Source: a virus
Strand: one strand, 5' to 3'
IMG/VR virus record: IMGVR_UViG_3300048063_000388
Location: 1 to 22,355 of that record
Length of the DNA: 22,355 bases
Both the position numbers and the translations under genes were made by a program. Below are positions 1 through 4,863 of the stretch, in pieces. The number at the start of each line of letters is the position of its first letter. Positions within the stretch are counted from its first letter, which is position 1. The notes below the pieces were generated by a model, which had not been told where the DNA came from, did no database searches, and worked only from the letters and a program-made list of their open reading frames with translations.

Positions 1-200
1 TTAGCAACCTTCATATTCAAACGATACATCTTCACCTTATATTTCGTAAGAGCGTATAAAGTTGAGAAAATGTATACTGGTACTAGCATACATATAAACA
101 GAGCAGTTAGTAGTTTGAGTAGCATATGTGTTTTGGTTGTGGGTTGGTGAGACATTGAACATATCAACATCTCTCTTATTTGTTTTTGGTTTGTGTTCAT
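1..200 (-). CDS. small membrane protein, partial (C-terminus off window)
   Basis: An open frame starts at the ATG at 198-200 (minus strand) and is still open at the window edge, giving at least 66 residues. The first 25 residues are polar (MNTNQKQIREMLICSMSHQP...). They are followed by a hydrophobic stretch at about residues 27-50 (MLLKLLTALFICMLVPVYIF), a likely single membrane helix, and then a basic tail (KYKVKMYRLNMK). An in-frame ATG at 123-125 would start the protein right at the membrane helix, and it too is preceded by an AACCCACAA box, so either start is possible. I do not recognise the family. It is the last visible gene of the leftward small-gene cluster and begins 19 bases after the stop of the gene at 220-390. 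Confidence 0.6.
   Translation of the reverse strand, partial: MNTNQKQIREMLICSMSHQPTTKTHMLLKLLTALFICMLVPVYIFSTLYALTKYKVKMYRLNMKVA
126..145 (-). promoter_or_regulatory. AACCCACAA leader box before an internal ATG at 125
   Basis: On the minus strand AACCCACAA (137-145) lies 11 bases before the in-frame ATG at 125. The same nonamer lies before the starts at 200 and 691, and a one-base-shorter form lies before the start at 490. This supports 125 as an alternative or true start of the partial membrane protein. The function of the box is unknown. Confidence 0.3.
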
Positions 201-221
201 TGTTAGTATATCTTGTGGGTT
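201..221 (-). promoter_or_regulatory. start-site leader: AACCCACAA then TATACT before the ATG at 200
   Basis: On the minus strand the stop of the 220-390 gene overlaps AACCCACAA (213-221). This is followed by TATACT, four bases and ATG. No Shine-Dalgarno sequence is present. The same layout recurs before the start at 490. Confidence 0.4.
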
Positions 222-390
222 ACCCTAGATACCGAAGACAATCTTCAGATTCCTTTTCCGTTGCGAAATACTCACTGTTACGTGAATACGGTAACCAGCA
301 GCCTATCTCCTCGTCGTAGTATTCTCTACCTACGTAGTATCCAGCTGCTGATTGCATTACTTTTAGTGGTGTTATTTTTTCAGTTACCAT
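220..390 (-). CDS. 56-residue hypothetical protein
   Basis: The ATG at 388-390 (minus strand) opens a 56-codon frame ending in TAA at 220-222. The protein begins MVTEKITPLKVMQSAAGYYV and continues with GREYYDEEIGCWLPYSRNSEYF, so it is soluble, rich in Tyr and Glu, and has two Cys (residues 31 and 51). It has no membrane segment or signal peptide. I do not recognise the family. The start lies 4 bases after the stop of the 395-490 gene, and the next gene follows 19 bases after its stop, so it belongs to one leftward transcription unit of very small genes. The plus-strand frame over the same bases gives an atypical protein and looks like a shadow. Confidence 0.6.
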   Translation of the reverse strand: MVTEKITPLKVMQSAAGYYVGREYYDEEIGCWLPYSRNSEYFATEKESEDCLRYLG

Positions 391-394
391 AATG

Positions 395-490
395 TTATTT
401 GTTTAGTTTTATATACATGTAGATAAACAATCCTAGATAGACTGTGACGATTGGTCCGAAGATTAGGTAAGCTAGTAGTACTTGATTCAT
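395..490 (-). CDS. 31-residue single-helix membrane peptide
   Basis: The ATG at 488-490 (minus strand) opens 31 codons ending in TAA at 395-397. Almost the whole peptide is one hydrophobic helix (MNQVLLAYLIFGPIVTVYLG, then LFIYMYIK) with a short basic C-terminus (KLNK). This is the pattern of a small inner-membrane phage peptide. It is spaced 18 bases from the gene before it and 4 bases from the gene after it. Its start has the leader TATACT, four bases, ATG. A role in membrane takeover or exclusion is possible, but nothing in the sequence decides it. Confidence 0.55.
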   Translation of the reverse strand: MNQVLLAYLIFGPIVTVYLGLFIYMYIKLNK

Positions 491-510
491 GATTAGTATA
501 GGTTGTGGTT
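491..510 (-). promoter_or_regulatory. start-site leader: AACCACAA then TATACT before the ATG at 490
   Basis: On the minus strand AACCACAA (503-510) is followed by CC, TATACT, four bases and ATG (488-490). Compared with the leader of the gene at 200, the nonamer has lost one C, but TATACT-N4-ATG is kept exactly. The box overlaps the stop codon of the upstream gene. Confidence 0.4.
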
Positions 511-691
511 AGATTGTGCTTCTGATTACAGTACTAAAGGATCCAGAATGCTCATATAACTCAGCATTGTTTTCCCAAGATACTTCATCATATCTCTTTA
601 TTGCTTTATTACGGGAGGTGAACTCTTCTTCTACTTCGTTGTGGGGATCATCTGAGAACTCTACTGTTAGGATGTATGTTGCGTTTTGCAT
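509..691 (-). CDS. 60-residue acidic hypothetical protein
   Basis: The ATG at 689-691 (minus strand) starts a 60-residue protein, MQNATYILTVEFSDDPHNEV..., with an acidic middle (EVEEEFTSRNKAIKRYDEVSWENNAELYEHS). The alternating TYILTVEF start suggests a beta strand followed by a helix (SRNKAIKRYDEV), so a small folded alpha/beta domain is likely. I do not recognise the family. The minus-strand frame is preferred over the plus-strand frame at 516-728 because it has the conserved leader box directly upstream and fits the leftward cluster. It ends 18 bases before the next gene. Confidence 0.6.
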   Translation of the reverse strand: MQNATYILTVEFSDDPHNEVEEEFTSRNKAIKRYDEVSWENNAELYEHSGSFSTVIRSTI

Positions 692-708
692 AGTATATAT
701 TGTGGGTT
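692..708 (-). promoter_or_regulatory. start-site leader: AACCCACAA then TATACT before the ATG at 691
   Basis: On the minus strand AACCCACAA (700-708) is followed by TATATACT and then directly by ATG. The nonamer is identical to those at 213-221 and 137-145, and TATACT is shared with the leaders of the genes at 200 and 490. Here TATACT abuts the ATG rather than sitting four bases away. Confidence 0.4.
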
Positions 709-740
709 TGGTTTTTGGATTTGATTAACACCAGAAAGCA

Positions 741-760
741 GGGGGACTTCTCAGCCCCCC
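741..760 (-). terminator. GNRA-loop hairpin terminating the 773-1000 gene
   Basis: On the minus strand GGGGGGCT-GAGA-AGTCCCCC forms an 8-bp stem (including one G-T pair) closed by a GAGA tetraloop, starting 12 bases after the stop of the 773-1000 gene. It is followed by TGCTTTCT, a weak T-rich tail, so it may be an imperfect intrinsic terminator or a 3' stabiliser. The same hairpin is preserved in the inverted copy at 1464-1482. Confidence 0.55.
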
Positions 761-772
761 TACCGTTTAGGC

Positions 773-1000
773 TTAGCAGGTCACGATGTAGGTGTCCACC
801 CAGCCATTCTCCCAAATGACTTTGTCGACTGTTATGGACGTCCCCCGCTTGAGGGCCGTGTCGTGCCATACTTTCATATACTCACCAGACTCCGTTCTCA
901 CGGTGGTTGGGTATTCACCCTCTGTGGACTTTGCGCCGCAGGCGACAACGTCTCCTTGATATTGGGTTACTTGGACTTCGGATTTTGTAGCTTTTTTCAT
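773..1000 (-). CDS. 75-residue hypothetical protein, duplicated in inverted form
   Basis: The ATG at 998-1000 (minus strand) starts a 75-residue protein (MKKATKSEVQVTQYQGDVVA...). It looks beta-rich, with alternating polar and hydrophobic residues (SEVQVTQYQGDVVACG, SITVDKVIWENGWVDTYIVT) and two Cys (residues 21 and 75). There is no signal peptide or membrane helix, and I do not recognise the family. TATAAT lies four bases before the ATG on the minus strand, matching the leader pattern of the neighbouring small genes. It is the first gene of the leftward cluster, 81 bases ahead of the 509-691 gene and separated from it by a strong hairpin. A broken, inverted copy of the same gene lies at 1219-1452. 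Confidence 0.65.
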   Translation of the reverse strand: MKKATKSEVQVTQYQGDVVACGAKSTEGEYPTTVRTESGEYMKVWHDTALKRGTSITVDKVIWENGWVDTYIVTC

Positions 1001-1004
1001 ATGT

Positions 1005-1052
1005 ATTATAGGTTTCGTGAGCGGAATTGCTCGTCCCGAAAGAATCTGTCAA
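1005..1052 (-). promoter_or_regulatory. promoter-like elements upstream of the 773-1000 gene
   Basis: On the minus strand TTGACA lies at 1052-1047 and TATAAT at 1010-1005, followed by four bases and ATG. Both hexamers are textbook, but they are 36 bases apart, too far for one sigma-70 promoter, and TATAAT is too close to the ATG to be its -10 box. The elements are nearly kept in the inverted copy (TTTACA and TATAAT, 31 bases apart). They may belong to different signals. Confidence 0.3.
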
Positions 1053-1071
1053 GGTGGAGATTCGCTAAAAT

Positions 1072-1090
1072 TGCATCGGAATCCGATGCA
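1072..1090. repeat. 19-bp interrupted palindrome TGCATCGGA-A-TCCGATGCA
   Basis: The 9-base arms are perfect with a single central base. It lies about 20 bases upstream (minus-strand sense) of the TTGACA at 1052-1047, a position suited to an operator for the leftward genes. Only the half TTCCGAT survives at the matching place in arm B. Confidence 0.55.
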
Positions 1091-1218
1091 CGTCGACCCG
1101 CTTAAGATAAATGGACATGGGTTGTGGACGCCCACAGGTTCCGATACTTGCGGGGTGCGAATACTACCTTTACAGATTCTTTAGAGCAATTCCGATCACG
1201 AAAACTATAATACATTCG

Positions 1219-1452
1219 ATGGGAAAAAAGCTTCAAAATCCGAAGTCAAAGTGACATGGATCCAATGTCAAGGAGACGTTGTCGGCTGCGGCGCAAAGGC
1301 TGACTAGGAATACCCAACCGCCGTGAGAACGGAGTCTGGTGACTGATGACATGGCACGTCACGGGCCTCAAGCGAAGAGGGGGACGTCCGTGACAGACGG
1401 CATTAGTGCTTTGCGAGAAGGGCTTGGGCACCTACGTCGATGAGCCGCTTAG
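1219..1452 (+). pseudogene. frameshifted inverted copy of the 773-1000 gene
   Basis: The base alignment with the intact gene starts at the ATG at 1219-1221 and runs to a TAG at 1450-1452 near the equivalent stop. An insertion just after the start (ATGGGAAAAAAGC against ATGAAAAAAGC) throws the frame off, and TGA and TAG stops follow quickly. Further indels occur in the second half. No long frame on either strand reproduces the protein. The segments AATACCCAACC and GAGAACGGAGTCTGGTGA remain identical, so the duplication is not ancient. Confidence 0.8.
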
Positions 1453-1463
1453 CCTAAACGGTA

Positions 1464-1482
1464 GGGGGGCTGAGAAGTCCCC
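1464..1482 (+). terminator. preserved copy of the GNRA-loop hairpin
   Basis: GGGGGGCT-GAGA-AGTCCCC sits at the end of the pseudogene and is base-for-base that of 741-760 except for the last C. It is embedded in an identical block that starts at GCCTAAACGG. It is followed by ATGCTGTATGG, with no T-run. It would face rightward, toward the terminase region. Confidence 0.45.
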
Positions 1483-1497
1483 ATGCTGTATGGTGTT

Positions 1498-1906
1498 TGG
1501 GGGAGGTTTGGTTAGTGCAAATGCTTGTGGAGTAAGGTGTTGCGATTGTGGAATGTATAGATAGGCCGCCTTGTTTGTCGCGTTCGGGTGGGCGTGAGCC
1601 AGAAGCGGAGACAAAGTTCTGATAGCCAAGGGTTTAGCGCGTCACTGTTGCCCGCTTCGTGGGCTGTGGGGTCTGGAGGCGCATGAAGAGAAGGTCAACG
1701 TTCGAAGTTCCGAGGGTCCGAAGGAGCTGCGTTGCATTAGCAAGCCGACGACTCCTAATCGACACAGGAAACTTAGGCCCCCACTGGGGGAAACGAATCG
1801 GTGACGAAACAAGGAGTCCCTACCTGCAAATCCAATTTTCAATTTTTGGGATTTCGGGTGATTTAGTGCACAAGTGTTCAGTGGAATTGGCAATTACTGC
1901 TAAATC
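1498..1906. other. non-coding stretch with no recognisable gene
   Basis: The open frames here (about 60-100 codons on both strands) have unlikely compositions, and one runs into the TCACAC repeats, so I do not accept them. The stretch contains a strong hairpin GCCCGC-TTC-GTGGGC (about 1649-1663) and another, CCCCC-ACT-GGGGG (about 1779-1791). No cloverleaf tRNA could be drawn. It is richer in G and C than the AT-rich repeat region that follows. A degraded gene or a structured RNA cannot be excluded. Confidence 0.5.
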
Positions 1907-2156
1907 TGTCACACTTATCACACTTGCATCACACTTTTTTGAGCTAAGTGTGACTTATTAAATGGTACCTTTATCAACGACTTACGTAATCTGTCACACA
2001 AATCACACTTTTTCTAACCCCCTAACGTTTACTTGTAACAGACCCCCAAAAAAAGTGTGATTTGTGTGACAGATTCCATAAGTGCTTAATAACTATATAA
2101 TAAAGTTAATCACACCCCCCCAAAAAAAGTGTGATACAGGTGTGATAAGTGTGACA
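1907..2156. repeat. 250-bp concentric palindrome of TCACAC/GTGTGA boxes
   Basis: TCACAC occurs at 1909, 1918, 1929, 1994, 2003 and 2110, and GTGTGA at 1948, 2055, 2064, 2129, 2140 and 2149. Each pair is mirrored exactly about position 2031.5. The inner arms 1988-2013 and 2050-2075 are a perfect 26-bp inverted repeat. The outer arms 1907-1940 and 2123-2156 differ at two bases. Within clusters the boxes are 9 or 11 bases apart, close to one helical turn. The central 36 bases are not symmetric. The element lies in the divergent intergenic region directly before the small terminase gene. It could be an origin with iterons, a terminase recognition site or an operator array. Confidence 0.9.
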
Positions 2157-2159
2157 CGC

Positions 2160-2188
2160 TTGACATTTTGTTCACTACTTGTTTTACC
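2160..2188 (+). promoter_or_regulatory. candidate promoter for the packaging operon
   Basis: TTGACA (2160-2165), 17 bases, then TTTACC (2183-2188). The -35 is perfect and the spacing ideal, but the -10 is weak. It overlaps the right edge of the TCACAC palindrome, so a protein bound there could control it. The start codon at 2196 is only 7 bases after the -10, which would make the mRNA nearly leaderless. Confidence 0.35.
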
Positions 2189-2195
2189 TTGTTAC

Positions 2196-2732
2196 ATGCC
2201 AACCAAGAAACCAGATGGTAGAACTTATGCTGCAGGTAAGAAACCAAAGCAGGTTGTTAAGCAGCAAAATGCAAAAAGAACACGGTGTCACCGTAAACGC
2301 ATGAAGGCAGAAGAAGACATGATAGTAGCTAAGAAAGATCTTGCTAAGGTTGAGAATGAGCTCTCAATCAAGCAACAGTTCCTGGATATGATGAGCCAAG
2401 CTCCTACCCCTGCCCAGCAACGGAAGGCTTTGCTTGCCATGTTTGCGGACAAAGGCATCAATCCTATCGAGGAACTGATGAGCTATACCAATAACACAGA
2501 AGTTCCCCTAAAGGAGAAAATATCTATCTGGAAGGAACTAGCCAGTTACACCCAGCCGAAACTTAAGAGCGTAGACGTCCAGCAGAACATTACGGGTGAG
2601 ATGAAGATATTGTCTGTGGACTACAGTAAGGTGTCCAAAGCTGACTTAGCAGATTCAGTTGACGCAGAAATCGTTGACATCGGCGAAGATTATGATGAAT
2701 TTCTAAGCGAGGAGGAGAGAAGTGAGTCTTGA
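2196..2732 (+). CDS. terS: terminase small subunit
   Basis: A 178-residue protein expected to bind the packaging start site on phage DNA and load the large terminase. The N-terminus is very basic (KKPDGRTYAAGKKPKQVVKQ, residues 4-23) and is followed by a helical, probably coiled-coil stretch (about 36-62). The segment GINPIEELMSYTNN (87-100) with IWKELASYTQPKLKSVD (111-127) matches the conserved core of many small terminases, in which a Gly-x-(D/N)-P helix is followed by an E-L-x-x-Y-x-x-P-K-L signature. The tail is acidic. The start at 2196 (MPTKKPDG) is preferred to an upstream ATG at 2082 because the upstream 38 codons lie inside the palindrome repeats and read as low-quality sequence. It overlaps the next gene by 11 bases. 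Confidence 0.85.
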   Translation: MPTKKPDGRTYAAGKKPKQVVKQQNAKRTRCHRKRMKAEEDMIVAKKDLAKVENELSIKQQFLDMMSQAPTPAQQRKALLAMFADKGINPIEELMSYTNNTEVPLKEKISIWKELASYTQPKLKSVDVQQNITGEMKILSVDYSKVSKADLADSVDAEIVDIGEDYDEFLSEEERSES

Positions 2733-2982
2733 GCCAATAGAGAAAGCAATCGCCATACTGGGAGAACACTTCCGTCACTATGTGGTCATAGCGTCGGATG
2801 ACGATACTCCCTTGGCATATGACGTTCGCTTCAGCGATCCCTACGCCGCATCTGGTCTGCTTAGCTCCGCAACAAAGTATCACGAGAATTTCATCAGCGA
2901 CAGTGGTAGTATGGACGATGACTGGGAGTGGAGCGAGCTGAGTGATGACGACGACTTTGACGATTATCTAGATGAATATTAG
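2722..2982 (+). CDS. 86-residue acidic protein between the terminase genes
   Basis: The start codon is GTG (2722-2724) with an excellent AGGAGG Shine-Dalgarno six bases upstream (2710-2715), lying inside the end of the small terminase gene. The protein begins MSLEPIEKAIAILGEHFRHY and ends in a strongly acidic tail (residues 65-85, mostly Asp and Glu). The N-terminal half (EHFRHYVVIASDDDTPLAYDV) looks like a small alpha/beta fold. It overlaps both neighbours by 11 bases, so translation is probably coupled. I do not recognise a function. The position suggests a packaging accessory, and the acidic tail could mimic DNA, but that is inference. Confidence 0.7.
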   Translation: MSLEPIEKAIAILGEHFRHYVVIASDDDTPLAYDVRFSDPYAASGLLSSATKYHENFISDSGSMDDDWEWSELSDDDDFDDYLDEY

Positions 2983-4285
2983 CGTCCCAGCTCAGGGATG
3001 GGAGCCAAGACCTTACCAGCTTCCATTACTGAAGTATATGTCCCAGAAGAAGCGCAGCCTGAGAGCGGTTGTTGCTTGGCACCGTCGTGCTGGTAAGGAT
3101 CTAACCTGTGTGAATATTGTTGCGATCAAGGCATTGCAGCGTGTTGGCACTTACTGGTATGTGTTGCCCTACGGCAATCAGGCACGCCGAATCGTATGGA
3201 ACGGCATGACTGGCGAGGGCAAGAAATTTATCGACTACTTCCCAAGGGAATTGGTCGAGAAGAAGAGTGAGCAGGAGATGCGTATCCACCTTAAGAATGG
3301 ATCAATCATCCAGCTCATGGGATCTGACGACCCCGATAAAATGGTTGGTGCGAATCCCGTCGGAGTGGTATTCTCGGAATATAGTATCTCCGATCCTTCA
3401 GCGTGGCAGTTGATTAACCCCATCCTTGCAGAAAACGGAGGGTGGGCGTTGTTCAACGGAACGCCTCGTGGTGAGAACCACTTCTACAAGATGCTGTTAA
3501 AAGCTCAGGCCGACAAAGCGTGGTACAGCAGCCACCTGTCGGTCAAGGACACAAAGGCGATTGCACCCGACGAACTTCGTAAAGCTCGTAACGAGCTGAA
3601 CAACGAAGCTCGCTTCCAATCGGAATATATGTGCTCGTTTAAGACTCCAGTGGAGGGAGCTTACTACGGATCGCAGATCAACAAGGCTTACAGGGAGAAG
3701 AGAGTTGTAGACAGCATCGCGGTCGACCCCCTGCTCCCTGTCCACACTGCGTGGGACTTGGGGATGGACGACGCGACAACCATTTGGTTTTTCCAGCAGT
3801 TTCGCAATGAGTTACGGATAGTGAACTACTACGAGAACAGCGGGGAGGGGCTGCCCCACTATGCACGAGAACTGCACAGGTGGTCTGCCCAGAAGGATGT
3901 GACGTATGGGAAGCACTATGCCCCACACGACATCAAGGTGCGAGAGCTTGGTACAGGCAAGTCTCGCTTAGAGACAGCCAGAGGACTTGGCTTGAAGTTT
4001 ACTCCAGTCAAGAAGCTGTCTATCATTGACGGCATCGAAGCCGTCCGAAACATTCTACCGAAGTGTTGGTTCTCAAAGACAGCGTGCTACGCAGGCATTG
4101 AGGCACTGAAGGGCTACCATAAAGAATTTGATAGCTCTCGCGCAGTTTTCAGAAAAACGCCCGTCCATGATTCCAACTCACACGGAGCAGACGCTTTCAG
4201 AACATTAGCGGTTGGTCTAAAGCAACCAAAACTGGATAAAAAGAAACCAAAGCATGAGTATCAAGTCGCAGGTATCCGTTGGTGA
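2972..4285 (+). CDS. terL: terminase large subunit (packaging ATPase and nuclease)
   Basis: A 437-residue DNA-packaging motor that cuts concatemeric phage DNA and pumps it through the portal. Motifs visible are Walker A WHRRAGKD (36-43), Walker B VGVVFSEYS (130-138, with Glu136 as likely catalytic residue), and the coupling motif FNGTPRGE (161-168). The C-terminal nuclease domain has acidic residues in HTAWDLGMDD (258-267), YAPHDIKV (316-323) and HDSNSHGADAFR (399-410). The aspartates there are the likely metal ligands of an RNase H-like fold. The length is on the short side for the family but all motifs are present. The start overlaps the previous gene by 11 bases, and its end overlaps the next by 32. 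Confidence 0.95.
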   Translation: MNISVPAQGWEPRPYQLPLLKYMSQKKRSLRAVVAWHRRAGKDLTCVNIVAIKALQRVGTYWYVLPYGNQARRIVWNGMTGEGKKFIDYFPRELVEKKSEQEMRIHLKNGSIIQLMGSDDPDKMVGANPVGVVFSEYSISDPSAWQLINPILAENGGWALFNGTPRGENHFYKMLLKAQADKAWYSSHLSVKDTKAIAPDELRKARNELNNEARFQSEYMCSFKTPVEGAYYGSQINKAYREKRVVDSIAVDPLLPVHTAWDLGMDDATTIWFFQQFRNELRIVNYYENSGEGLPHYARELHRWSAQKDVTYGKHYAPHDIKVRELGTGKSRLETARGLGLKFTPVKKLSIIDGIEAVRNILPKCWFSKTACYAGIEALKGYHKEFDSSRAVFRKTPVHDSNSHGADAFRTLAVGLKQPKLDKKKPKHEYQVAGIRW

Positions 4286-4721
4286 GGACTACCGCCTATC
4301 CTTATTGGATGAGGCGGTGGTTTTGTATCACACACAAAACGCTGATTTCATTCAGCTTCAGGATTACTACCTGAACTGCCCACACGGTGAGGAGCGTTAC
4401 TATTGGGGCACCCCCACCTACATTCTCATGGCAGAGGTACTTGAGGATGAGGTTGGTCGTTACTGGAGGATCGCCTATGCCGCTAGCCGCGACCCATCCA
4501 AGAGTGTTTCCATCTTCTTTGAACTTGCACCTTTTCCCCTTGACAGAGTATCGTTTACTCGTTACCACAGAATGCACAAACCCAACTCAGAAAAATTTTT
4601 TGAGTGGAACACTTTAAAACGTATATCAAAATATGGGCTCATCACCAAGCAAACCACCTCCTCCCCCACCACCCCCTGCTCCTCCTCCTCCTCCAGCACC
4701 GATGGCGCGGATGCCAGTTAA
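4254..4721 (+). CDS. 155-residue hypothetical protein between terminase and portal
   Basis: It starts inside the end of the large terminase gene (32-base overlap). The first 125 residues look like a genuine folded domain: IQLQDYYLNCPHGEERYYWG, then YILMAEVLEDEVGRYWRIAYAAS, then an aromatic-rich part with FELAPFPLDRVSFTRYH and FEWNTLKRISKYG. The last 30 residues, full of Ser and Thr, are read from the same DNA that encodes the proline repeat of the next gene in another frame (4633-4721), so that tail may carry little function. Small proteins with a pattern of Pro-Phe-Pro, an aromatic R/Y segment and W-x-x-L-x-R occur at this spot in other podoviruses. I do not know their function. Confidence 0.65.
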   Translation: MSIKSQVSVGEDYRLSLLDEAVVLYHTQNADFIQLQDYYLNCPHGEERYYWGTPTYILMAEVLEDEVGRYWRIAYAASRDPSKSVSIFFELAPFPLDRVSFTRYHRMHKPNSEKFFEWNTLKRISKYGLITKQTTSSPTTPCSSSSSSTDGADAS

Positions 4722-4863
4722 ACAGGCAGCCGCTCCATCTGCCCGCGTAACATCTGCTGGCCTGTTTGGTTCGCAGGCTGCTCGTCCCCGACAAAAGACT
4801 TCGCAAAGAAAGCGAACTCAAGGTCGCGCTACCCTTGGTGGTGGTTCAGGCTTGTATGGTTAG
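4633..4863 (+). CDS. 76-residue proline-rich protein before the portal
   Basis: It begins MGSSPSKPPPPPPPPAPPPP and continues into a basic, Gly-rich C-terminus ending TLGGGSGLYG. A short protein with an N-terminal proline run and a C-terminal T-L-G-G motif is common just before the portal gene in podoviruses. It is therefore probably a minor virion or assembly protein, though its role is not known to me. It overlaps the 155-residue gene by 89 bases in another frame. Its stop overlaps the portal start (ATG at 4856, stop at 4861-4863), which suggests translational coupling. Confidence 0.7.
   Translation: MGSSPSKPPPPPPPPAPPPPPAPMARMPVKQAAAPSARVTSAGLFGSQAARPRQKTSQRKRTQGRATLGGGSGLYG

Larger units (their letters stand above)
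727..1086 (-). repeat. long inverted repeat, arm A (contains the intact small gene)
   Basis: Read on the minus strand, this stretch aligns over about 360 bases with the plus strand of 1138-1497. Long identical blocks include the terminator region (GGTAGGGGGGCTGAGAAGTC), AAGGAGACGTTGTC and GAGAACGGAGTCTGGTGA. The arms also share the promoter-like upstream part (ACAGATTCTTT, ATAATACAT). The two arms face each other across about 50 bases. This arm holds the intact gene (773-1000), its upstream region and its terminator hairpin. Confidence 0.85.
1138..1497 (+). repeat. long inverted repeat, arm B (degenerate copy)
   Basis: The plus strand here matches the minus strand of 727-1086 with scattered substitutions and several short insertions and deletions, for example CGAAGAGGGGGACG against CGGGGGACG. 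Similarity begins near GGTTCCGAT and ends at TGGTGTT. It includes upstream region, gene body and terminator hairpin, so the duplicated unit is a whole expression cassette. Identity is high but clearly imperfect by eye. Confidence 0.85.

Noticed and set aside
128-319. Plus-strand 63-residue ORF in the left arm
   Set aside because: It overlaps two minus-strand genes that fit the leftward cluster and have leader boxes, and its protein resembles no phage family I know.
516-728. Plus-strand 70-residue ORF opposite the 509-691 gene
   Set aside because: The minus-strand frame gives a more protein-like sequence and has the conserved leader. The plus frame is its shadow.
1005-1052. A single sigma-70 promoter made of TTGACA and TATAAT on the minus strand
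   Set aside because: The boxes are 36 bases apart and TATAAT is only four bases from the ATG. They are reported only as promoter-like elements.
727-1497. Read fold-back artefact producing the inverted duplication
   Set aside because: A fold-back would continue into the reverse complement of bases below 727, but similarity stops at 1497. Still, long-read confirmation would be worthwhile.
1500-1880. A possible tRNA around GTTCGAAGTTCC
   Set aside because: The T-loop-like string has only a three-pair stem, and no matching acceptor, D or anticodon arms could be drawn.
1642-1893. Minus-strand 83-residue ORF in the central region
   Set aside because: Low-quality composition and no leader box. 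It probably arises by chance in the GC-richer stretch.
1659-1961. Plus-strand 100-residue ORF in the central region
   Set aside because: Its end is translated from the TCACAC repeats, the composition is Arg/Ser-heavy without any domain pattern, and there is no start signal.
1907-2156. CRISPR array or transposon ends in the TCACAC repeats
   Set aside because: The boxes are six bases with 3-5 base gaps and mirror symmetry, not direct repeats with spacers, and there is no transposase or target duplication.
1907-2156. Protelomerase (hairpin telomere) site
   Set aside because: Such sites are short, near-perfect palindromes symmetric at their centre. Here the central 36 bases are asymmetric, and no protelomerase gene is visible.
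2082-2195. Longer small terminase with 38 extra N-terminal residues starting at 2082
   Set aside because: These codons run through the TCACAC palindrome and encode an atypical sequence. The start at 2196 gives the basic N-terminus expected of the family.
4766-4855. Longer portal protein starting at 4766
   Set aside because: The first 30 codons lie in the DNA of the proline-rich gene. The family-like N-terminus begins at 4856, coupled to the previous stop.
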